IMG/VR virus record: IMGVR_UViG_3300000405_001202
Span: 1 to 20,160 of that record
DNA: 20,160 bases
Strand: one strand, 5' to 3'
Source: a virus
The position numbers and the translations under genes were made by a program. The notes below the pieces were generated by a model, which worked only from the letters and a program-made list of their open reading frames with translations, ran no database searches and was not told where the DNA came from. Of the stretch, positions 1-7,413 are shown one piece after another (the first letter of the stretch is position 1; each line of letters opens with the position of its first letter).

Positions 1-380
1 TAAAAATAGTCCGCGTCAATTACGGGGCAAGTATTTGCGAGTCTTAGGTAATACTTGAATCCTAAACCGCTTCTAGGTCTTACGTCTAACCATTTGTTCT
101 TGTCAAGTGAGACGCAAATTCCTGTTGGAATAGCTATTTCGTCATTAGGGGCAAGTGTAAAACTAAAAGGTGTGTATAAATCATACCCCGCCGAGCCATC
201 TGTTGCTCGTTGGGGAAGTTTTAATTCGTTATAAATGTAAAAAGCTACGTTAAATAGTTCGTTTGGAATCTCCTCGATTGTTTTAAATTCACTTCCTATT
301 GATTTTGCGTAATCTAAGATAAATTGTTGTAAGCTGATAATTTCAAATTTATTTTCATTCTTTTTAAATATGTTAAGCAT
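1..380 (-). CDS. dut: dUTP diphosphatase (dUTPase), C-terminus cut by window edge
   Basis: This is the enzyme that hydrolyses dUTP to dUMP and diphosphate, keeping uracil out of DNA and feeding thymidylate synthesis. The 126 visible residues hold three of the five trimeric dUTPase motifs: AGYDLY at about 64-69, RPRSGLG at about 101-107 (phosphate binding) and ANTCPVIDADY at about 115-125 (uridine pocket with catalytic Asp). The ATG at 380 follows AAGGGG with good spacing. About 54 residues precede the first motif, longer than in ordinary dUTPases, which start close to it; this N-terminal extension has no recognised function. Motifs 4 and 5 lie beyond base 1. It sits 53 nt after the ribonucleotide reductase gene and is probably cotranscribed with it, a sensible dNTP-pool pairing. 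Confidence 0.95.
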   Translation of the reverse strand, partial: MLNIFKKNENKFEIISLQQFILDYAKSIGSEFKTIEEIPNELFNVAFYIYNELKLPQRATDGSAGYDLYTPFSFTLAPNDEIAIPTGICVSLDKNKWLDVRPRSGLGFKYYLRLANTCPVIDADYF

Positions 381-433
381 TTTATTTCCCCTTGTTTTTA
401 TGTTTTTTTAGTGGTTTTTATTATTTCTAGTGA

Positions 434-3400
434 CTACCGAACAGGACAGACCCCTGTTGTGCATTCTGAATTATCTAATTCATGTTCTTCTTCTCTTATT
501 TCATATTTTTGTAAAAGCTCTGGATTAAACTCTTTCATTTTAGAGCGTCTAATTTCATATTCTTCTTCTGTTATTGCCTCATAAGGAAGTAACTGAAAAA
601 AACTATTATCTAAACTTATAAATGTAATTCCAATTATTATATCCCAATTATTATAAACCCACTCAATAACACCATTCCATTCATTAGGTCTAACATGAAT
701 AGTATTAGAAGCATTATGGTCTACATAATTTTTCATTACCATTTTATAAATTTCAAGTTGCTCTATTGCGGAGACGTCGTATTTAGTTCTACCTTTTGGG
801 GATTCAACAGGAAACTCAATAACTTTAGTTCCACAAGTTTCAATATTTTGTCCTACTTCTGGAAATATTGGATAACCAAGTTCTTCACATACTTTAACCA
901 ATGGGTCAGAAGAATTAATTCTGATTCGCCTAATATAATAGCGTGAATGTTGGAAATGTAATCCACTTGAAACCGTTGGTAATTGGCTTAATGTTCCTTC
1001 TGGTTTTATTGAAGTTACTAGTTCTGGTCTATTTAAACCTAAATCGTCCGCATATTGATTAGCTTCGTCATTTGCTACTTTCCTCATTTCTTTTAAAACC
1101 TCTGTCTGTTCTTCTAGTGACATATCTGTTGCATTTACCATATCAAACCAACCAGTAAAAGAACAACCAATTAATCTATCTCTAGATTGCATATAATTCC
1201 ATTCTGGTAACTCTAGTTCCATTGTAGCTATCCTATATCCAGCTCTTGCGGATAATTTTTGAGCCTCATATAAAAGTTCTTTGTCTAATTTGCCATTTAT
1301 AACAAAAGCCATAACATTTACTGTCGTTAAATTACAAAATTGTTCAGAGTCTAGAAGAATTTCCCCACAATTTCCTGTGTAGCAATGTTGAGAAGGAAAT
1401 ACGTGCTGTTCATGAAGTACTGTAATATCCCATACTGGCTCTTCACTTCTCTTTGTTATAGTATTTAAAACTATGTAGTTTCTATCTACTATATCATTTT
1501 CAGACATAAAATCGTCTATGTATTCTTGTTTTCTTTTTGCCGTTAATGTGAAAATATTATTAAATCTTTTTGATTGAGACTTCGATAGATATACCCCATA
1601 TATAGTGTATAATTTCTCGTAGTCTTTTCCATTTGGAAATGTAATTTTTCGTTCACAGCTTTTTATATTAGCTGAAATACCATAGAAACTCAATAATTTT
1701 TGAACGTCTTCCGCTAATAATTGTTGGCTTGTCGTTAATTGCACTCTTATACTTTTTCTATTTTTATCTACGTCTATATTACCGTCTGTTGAGAACAGTC
1801 CGTCAATAAAACCTAAACAGTAATTATCACCTTCTGTCCATATTTTTATTGGTAGTCTCTTTCCTTCTTTAGATAATGGCAATCCTAAAATTTTTATTAA
1901 ATAATCATAAACAAAATCTTGTCTTCCAAAGTTTGTTTCTTGAGACTTATCTTCTTTATTTCTTCTATTCCATGTTAATGTTAGTCCCGTCATAGAATAA
2001 TAATGTTTATCAACAAAGCTTTTCAGCTCTAAGTCTAAGTCGGAAATTGTCAATGAGGCAACATATCTATTATCGTCACTTCTTTGCGTAATTGACCCGT
2101 CCCCAAGCATTATACCAGCAAACAGTCCGTCTTGATAAGAAAGTTTTTTAGAGTATCCTTGTAATTCATTTCTATTTAGTGGAATTTTGTCGCCCTTTTG
2201 TAATTCTGAAACTTGTTTTCTTACTATTTTCCCATTTTGTATAACTGGAAATTTATGTTTTGACGTCGCATATGTATGTCTGTTACCTTTAAAGTCTAAA
2301 TCGAATACTTCCGCATTGTCACTAGATAACCAACATTCGGCTTTTGCAATATCCCCATTTAAAGTTTTGACGTAGAATTCCTTACCTTCTAGTTCGTTTA
2401 TATGGAATATACCTTCTATTGTTTGAACTAATACGTCTTTTGGCATAGAAGGATTACAACCTTTAACATTACGTTTCCTAAGTCTAGCACTAGCAAGATT
2501 GTAGAAATTACCTTCCGCACTTAATTTAATTGTTTCAAATCTAAGTTTTAGGTCTTCTAATGAAGGTTTAGTATAATAAGAAACTGAATTATTACTCATC
2601 ATTCTATGTAAAATTTCACCGTTTGACTTCCATTCACCATTTTCTTGAATATAAAGATTTGACTTTGCTTCCATAACTTCTTTATCGTCATGGTCAAACA
2701 AGCACATTTCAGCACTTCTTCTAACACCACCTACAACGATTCCTTCCGCTATGATATTCGCAATATCCATTGCTTCTATAGGCTTTAATTTTTTATAGCC
2801 TTCATTATTCTTAATTAATATTGCATATGTTTTATCAATAATAGTTTTTAAGGCTTCATGTCCACTTGCGGTACCCCCGAAAGTTTTTAATGGCTCCCCT
2901 TTAGGTCTGACATTATTATAATTAATCATAATATGATTTATATTTTTGAAGTCGATTGCATAAAACGCTTTTAAAAAATAATCAATAGCATTAGCCCAAC
3001 CCATTTTTGAGTCCCCAACAATAATTTCTAATACGTCAGCTACAACATTGAACTCAGTGTTTTCTTTTCTTTTGCTTTTATTTAAAATTGGTGTGTAATA
3101 AAGTTGGTTTAATTTAATACTTCCACTGATTTTGGGAAGTTGATTTACATATTCTCTTTCAACAGAAAAACCCACCCCAACCCCAAGCATTAATAAATAG
3201 CAAAAATCTTTGTAAATATTGAAATTATCAATTACCGCAAATGCACAGTTGAACTGTGAAATCGGATTAGTATAAGACGTGGCGGTTCCCCCACTCCATA
3301 AAGTTCTTCCAGATAAGAACTGTCTTAAATTAAACATATTATCAAAGAGGCTTTCCGCTTCTTTTTGAGTGGTTCTTGGTTGTAAACTACAATTAAAATC

Positions 3401-3868
3401 AATCGCTCTTGCACAAGTTTCCCACCAATATTCTCTTCTCTTTTTTTCTGATATCCATCTTGAGTATGTTCTGTAATATACTAAATTACCTAGTTCCGTC
3501 ATTGGGGGTTTAATATGTTTATATTTATTTAGAAAATCTTTTGAAAGTAAATTATACTTGATAGTTTCATTTGCTTCTAATTCTCTACGTTCAGCTTGTT
3601 TATTTCTAAATAATATGTATTTTTTAGCTATATTACCTAGCCCATATTTCATTAATAATTGTTCAACTCTGTCGCTTATATCTTCAACATTAAAAATATA
3701 GTCACTATCCTCCATTTCTTCTAAGATATCATTTTCAATATTATCTATTATATCTTCAACCATTTCGGTATCTTCTACTTTTGCGTCAATTAAAGCCATT
3801 TTTATAGCTAAAACTATTTTACTTCCGTCATAATCCACTATAGTTCCGTTTCTTTTTTTTATTTGCAT
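434..3868 (-). CDS. nrdJ: Class II (adenosylcobalamin-dependent) ribonucleoside-triphosphate reductase, interrupted by an intein
   Basis: The protein reduces ribonucleotides to deoxyribonucleotides using a B12-generated thiyl radical. The 1144-residue precursor would be 784 residues after intein removal, near the roughly 740-residue monomeric Lactobacillus RTPR plus an ATP-cone. Residues 1-95 form the ATP-cone. The pair of active-site cysteines appears as C207 (FNCAF) and C845 (FCNLTTVNV). C834 with E836 in CNP/CGE is the radical cysteine and its acid; the C834-C845 spacing matches C408-C419 of RTPR. The tail carries CTTGVC, matching the RTPR C-terminal CX4C redox pair. Residues 474-833 are the intein. 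The ATG is preceded by AAAGGGG at 13 nt, unusually far. It lies 62 nt after the HPr-like gene and likely shares its promoter. The absence of a separate small subunit fits class II. Confidence 0.95.
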   Translation of the reverse strand: MQIKKRNGTIVDYDGSKIVLAIKMALIDAKVEDTEMVEDIIDNIENDILEEMEDSDYIFNVEDISDRVEQLLMKYGLGNIAKKYILFRNKQAERRELEANETIKYNLLSKDFLNKYKHIKPPMTELGNLVYYRTYSRWISEKKRREYWWETCARAIDFNCSLQPRTTQKEAESLFDNMFNLRQFLSGRTLWSGGTATSYTNPISQFNCAFAVIDNFNIYKDFCYLLMLGVGVGFSVEREYVNQLPKISGSIKLNQLYYTPILNKSKRKENTEFNVVADVLEIIVGDSKMGWANAIDYFLKAFYAIDFKNINHIMINYNNVRPKGEPLKTFGGTASGHEALKTIIDKTYAILIKNNEGYKKLKPIEAMDIANIIAEGIVVGGVRRSAEMCLFDHDDKEVMEAKSNLYIQENGEWKSNGEILHRMMSNNSVSYYTKPSLEDLKLRFETIKLSAEGNFYNLASARLRKRNVKGCNPSMPKDVLVQTIEGIFHINELEGKEFYVKTLNGDIAKAECWLSSDNAEVFDLDFKGNRHTYATSKHKFPVIQNGKIVRKQVSELQKGDKIPLNRNELQGYSKKLSYQDGLFAGIMLGDGSITQRSDDNRYVASLTISDLDLELKSFVDKHYYSMTGLTLTWNRRNKEDKSQETNFGRQDFVYDYLIKILGLPLSKEGKRLPIKIWTEGDNYCLGFIDGLFSTDGNIDVDKNRKSIRVQLTTSQQLLAEDVQKLLSFYGISANIKSCERKITFPNGKDYEKLYTIYGVYLSKSQSKRFNNIFTLTAKRKQEYIDDFMSENDIVDRNYIVLNTITKRSEEPVWDITVLHEQHVFPSQHCYTGNCGEILLDSEQFCNLTTVNVMAFVINGKLDKELLYEAQKLSARAGYRIATMELELPEWNYMQSRDRLIGCSFTGWFDMVNATDMSLEEQTEVLKEMRKVANDEANQYADDLGLNRPELVTSIKPEGTLSQLPTVSSGLHFQHSRYYIRRIRINSSDPLVKVCEELGYPIFPEVGQNIETCGTKVIEFPVESPKGRTKYDVSAIEQLEIYKMVMKNYVDHNASNTIHVRPNEWNGVIEWVYNNWDIIIGITFISLDNSFFQLLPYEAITEEEYEIRRSKMKEFNPELLQKYEIREEEHELDNSECTTGVCPVR
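1370..2449 (-). mobile_element. Intein with LAGLIDADG homing endonuclease inside NrdJ
   Basis: A 360-residue in-frame insertion runs from Ser474 (SMPKDVLVQT, splicing block A) to Asn833 (HCYTGN), and the next host residue is Cys834. Removing it joins CNP to CGEILL and recreates the family motif NPCGE. Block B is visible as ATSKHKFPV (TxxH type) and block F as VWDITV followed by HVF. Two LAGLIDADG helices carry the metal-binding acids: FAGIMLGDGS and LGFIDGLFSTDGN, so the endonuclease looks intact. The penultimate residue is Gly instead of the usual His. By family knowledge, splicing would use Ser1, Asn833 and Cys+1. Both junctions are precise from sequence alone; activity is inferred. Confidence 0.93.
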
Positions 3869-3892
3869 GTTTTTTAGTATTCCCCTTTAAGA

Positions 3893-3930
3893 TTAACATT
3901 TTTGCGTTAACATTTTTGCGTTAACATTGC
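3893..3930. repeat. 14-bp tandem repeat between the HPr-like gene and nrdJ
   Basis: On the plus strand the unit TTAACATTTTTGCG occurs twice (3893-3906, 3907-3920), followed by a partial third copy TTAACATTGC (3921-3930). Each unit contains GTTAAC once tandemly arranged. It fills most of the 62-nt gap upstream of the reductase start, so it could be a regulatory site or simple slippage. It does not look like an NrdR box. Confidence 0.85.
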
Positions 3931-4200
3931 TTACGACTTTCTATTGTTAAAAACACATATTTTATTTAATGCTGTTTTTAACTTTATCAAATTTTCCGCT
4001 TCCCCCATAAAATTCAGTGTATATTTACTATTGAAACTTCCCACTAAGCATAATACCCCTAGAATAGATTTAGCGTCAATAACATATGCACCAATACACA
4101 AGTCAATGTCCTCAGTAAATTTCGTACATATATCTACAAAAGACACAAGTGCTATTTGAAATTTTTCTTTTGGAATAAAATTAAATTGCTCAGTATACAT
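3931..4200 (-). CDS. HPr-like protein lacking the phosphorylatable histidine
   Basis: This 89-residue protein resembles the HPr phosphocarrier fold, in particular a short clostridial variety. The recognisable part is FVDICTKF at 21-28, DIDL at 31-34 and YVIDAKSILGVLCL at 39-52, which aligns with the HPr segment around Ser46 (the regulatory phosphorylation site). The region where HPr has its catalytic His15 contains no histidine, so it probably does not carry phosphate in the PTS. AAAGGAG lies just before the ATG, and a strong promoter lies about 45-70 nt upstream. It is the first gene of the transcript leading to nrdJ and dut. Its role is not known; a regulatory mimic of host HPr is possible but unproven. 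Confidence 0.65.
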   Translation of the reverse strand: MYTEQFNFIPKEKFQIALVSFVDICTKFTEDIDLCIGAYVIDAKSILGVLCLVGSFNSKYTLNFMGEAENLIKLKTALNKICVFNNRKS

Positions 4201-4243
4201 ATTTATCTCCTTTCGTTAAGATTTGATTAGCTATTACTCTCTT

Positions 4244-4272
4244 ATAATAACATATTTAAGAGTAAAAGTCAA
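4244..4272 (-). promoter_or_regulatory. Sigma-A-type promoter for the HPr-like/nrdJ/dut unit
   Basis: The minus strand reads TTGACT (4272-4267), a 17-nt spacer, then TATTAT (4249-4244), each one mismatch from consensus. It lies in the 119-nt gap upstream of the gene starting at 4200, on the correct strand. Confidence 0.8.
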
Positions 4273-4319
4273 TAACCTTATCGAAAGTAAATAAGAGAAA
4301 ATTAAAGTGAAGCTTTTAA

Positions 4320-4673
4320 TTATACAATCTTACAAAGTTTTAATCTAGTTTGTTCAATCCCCTCAAACCAATCATAGTCAATTACTGTTCCCATAAGACT
4401 TATCACGTCCCCTATATTGTAAAAATGGCAATCGTAATTTTCATTATCTAGTTTATATAATGCTTTTTTAGTAAACCAAAAATAAACGTTCCAATTATCG
4501 TCAATAAACTTATGACAATATGAAAGCCCAAACTCATTGTTAAATTGGTGTTTATCTATTACTCTTAGATTGTTCAAAACAATTTTATCTTTAATATTGA
4601 ATTGGTATTTACTTTCAAAACGGTTCTCTTTATTTTTATTTTCTTCGTCATAATCAAATTCCTCGCAACTCAT
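4320..4673 (-). CDS. Conserved phage protein, probable OB-fold
   Basis: The gene encodes 117 residues. The first 20 or so are acidic and charged (EEFDYDEENKNKE) and look disordered. The remainder has the pattern of small phage proteins in which a beta-rich body ends with a segment like GDVISLMGTVIDY, a bulky residue pair, then a short strand with EQTRLKLCKI. This resembles the KGTV...GxxQTxLTRCK tail seen in OB-fold-like phage replication proteins. AAAGGAGG precedes the ATG with 7-8 nt spacing. It follows the ABC/acetyltransferase gene by 29 nt and is probably cotranscribed. Nucleic-acid binding is inference from the fold resemblance; no catalytic motif is visible. Confidence 0.6.
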   Translation of the reverse strand: MSCEEFDYDEENKNKENRFESKYQFNIKDKIVLNNLRVIDKHQFNNEFGLSYCHKFIDDNWNVYFWFTKKALYKLDNENYDCHFYNIGDVISLMGTVIDYDWFEGIEQTRLKLCKIV

Positions 4674-4702
4674 TTAATCTTTCCTCCTTTCTAATAAAAA
4701 GT

Positions 4703-5845
4703 TTATTTTATTTTAAGTTTTCTCATTTCCCCAATTGGCAAAAGCAAATGTTCAAATCCACTAATTTTTTTACCCACATATTCATGTGCGTAAGATATTC
4801 TTGTAACTCTGTTTTTATACTTTTCATTGTCAAATTGCTCTTCTTTTCTACCTTTTCCATTATATGTAGTGCCTCTCCACTTTGGACTATTATTAAAATA
4901 CTCCCCTAAAGCGGGATTTACTGTTTTTATATATAGTTTATGTCCGTTGTTTATAAATATTCCACCAACAAAATTACATATTTTACTTCCAATCCCCATA
5001 CCTTGATAATCAGGTAATACAACAATTCTACTAATAGCTACAGCTTCACTTCTACCTTTTCCTGGGGTATTTAATATACCACAAAAAGCAACGGGTTTAT
5101 TATCCCACTCAAACAGTAAAAATTTACAGCTTTTGTTTACATTTTCTGTTAAATAATGATACTGTTTGAAGATTTTCCAAGTATCTGGCTCTGTTCTACT
5201 AATTTGTAATTCAATTTCTGGCTTTCCTTGCCGAAGATAGTCATGTTTTTGCAACATGCCTCCATTGGAAGGTGAACAAGTCCAATCTGGCATAAGCCAT
5301 TCTAAGATATCATAATGACAACTTGCAAGAATAATTCTTTTATTTGTTTTTCTTATGTATTTCTGTAAGGCGTAACTCATTGCTTTAGCAACGTCCCTAT
5401 CAACTACTGACGTATATTCGTCAATAAGTATAACGTCATTATTATCAGTTTTCGCAACAATATATGCCAAACTAGCTCTATATTGTTCCCCATTACTAAG
5501 TAGATTAAAAGGTCGTAACCAAGTAGGGACTGACGACAATCCCATAGAAGTTAATACTTTAGTAGCGTCTTCTGGGGATAGCCAATCGAAATTACTTATT
5601 AAGGATTTAGTATTATCAAACTCAGCTTTCTTAATACTATTCTTTGCTAATTTATTTAGTATTGTGGATTTACCAGAACCACTCCCCCCAATTATAATTC
5701 CTATATTCCAATTAAATGTTTTCGCTTCCCCAAGATTGTAAAATACGTTAGTAATTGTTTCTTCTTGATTTTGTATATCAAAAGCATTATATATATATTC
5801 ACTATATAAATCATTTTTTATATTGCATTTTAATTCGATTTTCAT
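4703..5845 (-). CDS. ABC-type ATPase fused to GNAT-like acetyltransferase domain (COG2401-like)
   Basis: The 380-residue protein has two domains. Residues about 1-200 are an ABC ATPase: Walker A GGSGSGKST at 53-61, signature LSNGE at 116-120, Walker B VILIDE at 138-143 and an H-loop histidine at 177. Residues about 215-380 look like a GNAT acyltransferase, with YHYL at 229-232, strand-rich SRIVVLPD at 272-279 and the acyl-CoA loop YQGMGIG at 280-286. No membrane segment is present, so it is not a transporter. The fusion matches what I recall as COG2401. The GNAT part, with its HYL segment, recalls the Mom DNA-modification acyltransferase of phage Mu, but this link is inference. AAGGAG precedes the ATG, and the gene lies 21 nt after the 90-residue protein gene. 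The substrate is unknown. Confidence 0.82.
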   Translation of the reverse strand: MKIELKCNIKNDLYSEYIYNAFDIQNQEETITNVFYNLGEAKTFNWNIGIIIGGSGSGKSTILNKLAKNSIKKAEFDNTKSLISNFDWLSPEDATKVLTSMGLSSVPTWLRPFNLLSNGEQYRASLAYIVAKTDNNDVILIDEYTSVVDRDVAKAMSYALQKYIRKTNKRIILASCHYDILEWLMPDWTCSPSNGGMLQKHDYLRQGKPEIELQISRTEPDTWKIFKQYHYLTENVNKSCKFLLFEWDNKPVAFCGILNTPGKGRSEAVAISRIVVLPDYQGMGIGSKICNFVGGIFINNGHKLYIKTVNPALGEYFNNSPKWRGTTYNGKGRKEEQFDNEKYKNRVTRISYAHEYVGKKISGFEHLLLPIGEMRKLKIK

Positions 5846-5866
5846 ATTTTCTCCTTAGTTTTTAAA

Positions 5867-6139
5867 TTATACTATGTACTCTAAAGGATTGTAACCACTC
5901 CAGGTATTCCCAAGTATTTGAGATAGTTTAATAACTGTTTCACTATCGACGTCTAGTTTTTCAAATTCAGAAGATAACAATTTTACAGACACGTCACTGT
6001 ATTTTCCTAATATATCCCCAAAATAAATATCTTTTCCAATAGCGTTTTTTATTTCTTGTTTAGTGGCTACAAAAACCGACTCAATATTACCCGCTCTACC
6101 ACAATCCACATAATAACGCCATAAATACATTTCTCTCAT
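5867..6139 (-). CDS. Conserved small phage protein of unknown function
   Basis: The protein is 90 residues, starting MREMYLWRYYVDCGR, with VFVATKQEI, IGKDIYFGDILGKYSDV and a C-terminal WSGYNPLEY. I recognise this pattern (a YFG(D/E)xLGKHS-like centre and a terminal GYNPL) from uncharacterised proteins in several large phages, but know no function. There is no signal peptide, membrane segment or catalytic motif. An AAAGGGGGG ribosome site directly precedes the ATG; a second in-frame ATG three codons on is possible. A perfect hairpin-forming inverted repeat lies 33 nt upstream of the start. It is 21 nt upstream of the ABC/GNAT gene and likely in its operon. Confidence 0.7.
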   Translation of the reverse strand: MREMYLWRYYVDCGRAGNIESVFVATKQEIKNAIGKDIYFGDILGKYSDVSVKLLSSEFEKLDVDSETVIKLSQILGNTWSGYNPLEYIV

Positions 6140-6171
6140 TTTTTTCCCCCCTTTCTCGTTATTTTACCAAT

Positions 6172-6195
6172 CTAATAAAAGGTTCATTTTATTAG
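6172..6195. repeat. Perfect 9-bp inverted repeat upstream of the 90-residue protein gene
   Basis: CTAATAAAA (6172-6180) and TTTTATTAG (6187-6195) are perfect inverted arms with a 6-nt loop. It sits 33-56 nt upstream of the start codon at 6139, before the ribosome site, where it could be an operator or an mRNA hairpin. The arms are AT-only, so it is weak as a terminator. Confidence 0.75.
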
Positions 6196-6367
6196 GAAAA
6201 ACCCAAATTTCGTACCCTTAAAACCCAATAGGCATAGGGAAAATTTTTCGTTTTTTTCAAAAAATTGAAAATTATTAAAATTTTCATTTTATTAGAACAT
6301 TTTTTGGTGTTTTTTGACTGTTTATTGCTATTTTGCATATTATTACAATTTTATGCAGATTTATACT

Positions 6368-6396
6368 ATTTTATATGTTTTTCGAAGAATGCTCAA
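6368..6396 (-). promoter_or_regulatory. Possible promoter for the 90-residue/ABC-GNAT/OB-fold genes
   Basis: TTGAGC (6396-6391), a 17-nt spacer and TAAAAT (6373-6368) on the minus strand. Each hexamer departs from consensus by one or two bases in a very AT-rich stretch, so chance is a real alternative. It lies about 230 nt upstream of the start at 6139. Confidence 0.4.
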
Positions 6397-6495
6397 TTTC
6401 TATTGCTTCGCAATCAAGTATTTCATATGTTTGATACATTTCACGATTTTTGTAAAGTTATTTTTCATTATAATCCCTTCTTTGTTTTTTTAAAA

Positions 6496-6972
6496 TTACA
6501 ACTTGTAAATTACAACTTCACCTTCCCAATTGTAAAAAGCGTCAACTATAACCTCTAAAATTTTACCCCATTCCGCCCCACCTTTATCAGAAGCTATTTT
6601 ATAGGGAAATGCTATAGACTTTATATGTTTGAGTTTTTCGCTGTTAATTAAAAAACCCTTTAGGATTAAAAGCGAATTTTCAAACGCACTATAATTAGTT
6701 TGCAAACCAACCCCAAATTCTAACTGTCCAAATATATTGGCAATAAATTCCCCAGAGCCTTTTTCTGTTTCAACAATTAAGCACCTTCCTAATAGTTCCT
6801 TTGGTGAAAACTTTTCACAAGTTTTAACATATTTATTAAAAACTCTAGGATATTTGTTTTTAATTCGCAATGCTATCCCACTACCCATTGTTTTTTGACA
6901 GTTAACTTGGTGGATTTTTATTAATTCTTTAGCTTCTAGTAAGTCCCCATTTTCAAATCTTAATCTTGACAT
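6496..6972 (-). CDS. Macro-domain protein (ADP-ribose binding, Poa1p-like)
   Basis: The 158-residue protein is a single macro domain. It begins with RFENGDLLE, then HQVNCQKTMGSGIALRIKNKYP at about 20-41, the ADP-ribose-binding loop typical of the Poa1p/ALC1-like class, with a later FGQLEFGVGLQTNYSA segment and a FPYKIASDKGGAEW substrate loop. Family members bind ADP-ribose and some hydrolyse ADP-ribose 1''-phosphate or remove ADP-ribose from protein or DNA; which applies here is unknown. I chose the ATG at 6972, not the in-frame ATG at 7008, because AAGGGG precedes it and its A overlaps the upstream stop as TAATG. This overlap implies translational coupling with the DUF488-like gene and a joint function. 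Confidence 0.88.
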   Translation of the reverse strand: MSRLRFENGDLLEAKELIKIHQVNCQKTMGSGIALRIKNKYPRVFNKYVKTCEKFSPKELLGRCLIVETEKGSGEFIANIFGQLEFGVGLQTNYSAFENSLLILKGFLINSEKLKHIKSIAFPYKIASDKGGAEWGKILEVIVDAFYNWEGEVVIYKL

Positions 6973-7361
6973 TATAAATTCCCCTTTGCAATCCCAATTT
7001 CTTCCCATTCAATACCATAGTCCATTTTTATTTTTTGAGCTATTAGGTATCTGTGGCAATGTAAATAATCTTTCTCATAACATACTAAACAAAATTTCTT
7101 ACCCTCTTTTATAGACTTTGCTAATCTTTTCAAAAGCCTATTAAAAGAATCAGTTTCCATAAGCAATTCAAATTCTCTTACATAAACGCCCCAATCACCG
7201 TTTTCCTTATATTTAAATAGAATATTAGGTGTTGGGGATAACTCTACTACGACTCTGTAAAGTTTAGTGTCTAACCATTTAGGGGGAAATCTTGTGATAA
7301 TTATTTCTGTATAGTCTGTGGGTATCTTTTTCATGTTACCGAAATATGTAGTTAATAACAT
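6972..7361 (-). CDS. DUF488-like protein
   Basis: The protein has 129 residues. The strongest signature is KKFCLVCYEKDYLHCHRYLIAQKI near residues 94-117, the C-Y-E...CHR motif of DUF488. The N-terminal half contains TRFPPKWLD and a long helix ELLMETDSFNRLLKRL. The conserved cysteines and His-Arg suggest a catalytic or anion-binding pocket, but the family's reaction is not established. AAGGAG lies five nt before the ATG at 7361. The gene is first behind a consensus promoter and overlaps the macro-domain gene as TAATG, so the two are almost certainly made together. ADP-ribose or NAD-related chemistry is inferred from the neighbour only. Confidence 0.8.
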   Translation of the reverse strand: MLLTTYFGNMKKIPTDYTEIIITRFPPKWLDTKLYRVVVELSPTPNILFKYKENGDWGVYVREFELLMETDSFNRLLKRLAKSIKEGKKFCLVCYEKDYLHCHRYLIAQKIKMDYGIEWEEIGIAKGNL

Positions 7362-7413
7362 AAGTTCTCCTTTTTAATGTATTTAATGTAATTGACGTAT
7401 TTGACTATATTTA

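Larger units (their letters stand above)
6140..6495 (-). other. Gene-poor 356-nt leader-like gap
   Basis: This is the longest gap outside the introns. It is very AT-rich and holds a weak promoter-like pair (6396-6368), a doubtful 22-codon ORF (6468-6400, ATG preceded by GAAGGG), a small ATTGC/GCAAT hairpin at about 6401-6413, a 13-bp direct repeat TTCATTTTATTAG (6183-6195 and 6283-6295) and the inverted repeat at 6172-6195. No strong terminator and no RNA family was recognised. Confidence 0.6.

Noticed and set aside
695-946. Plus-strand ORFs of 60-105 codons across the window (e.g. 695-946, 2187-2375, 8673-8855, 17760-17987)
   Set aside because: They lie antisense inside well-supported genes, show low-complexity products rich in I/F/S, and match no family I know.
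4300-4321. AATTAAA...TTTAATT inverted repeat at the end of the OB-fold gene as a terminator
   Set aside because: The arms contain no G or C and there is no clear U-tract, so it would be very weak. No good intrinsic terminator was found in the window.
6400-6468. 22-codon minus-strand ORF with GAAGGG before its ATG
   Set aside because: Too short and without recognisable sequence; the site may be chance in AT-rich DNA. Kept only as a note in the gap entry.
6265-6558. Plus-strand 97-codon ORF in and beside the gap after 6240
   Set aside because: Its product is a run of Phe/Leu/Ile from AT-rich DNA, it has no ribosome site and overlaps the macro-domain gene.
6973-7008. Upstream in-frame ATG for the macro-domain protein
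   Set aside because: It adds 12 residues inside the DUF488 gene and has no ribosome site; the TAATG start has one and gives the normal domain beginning.
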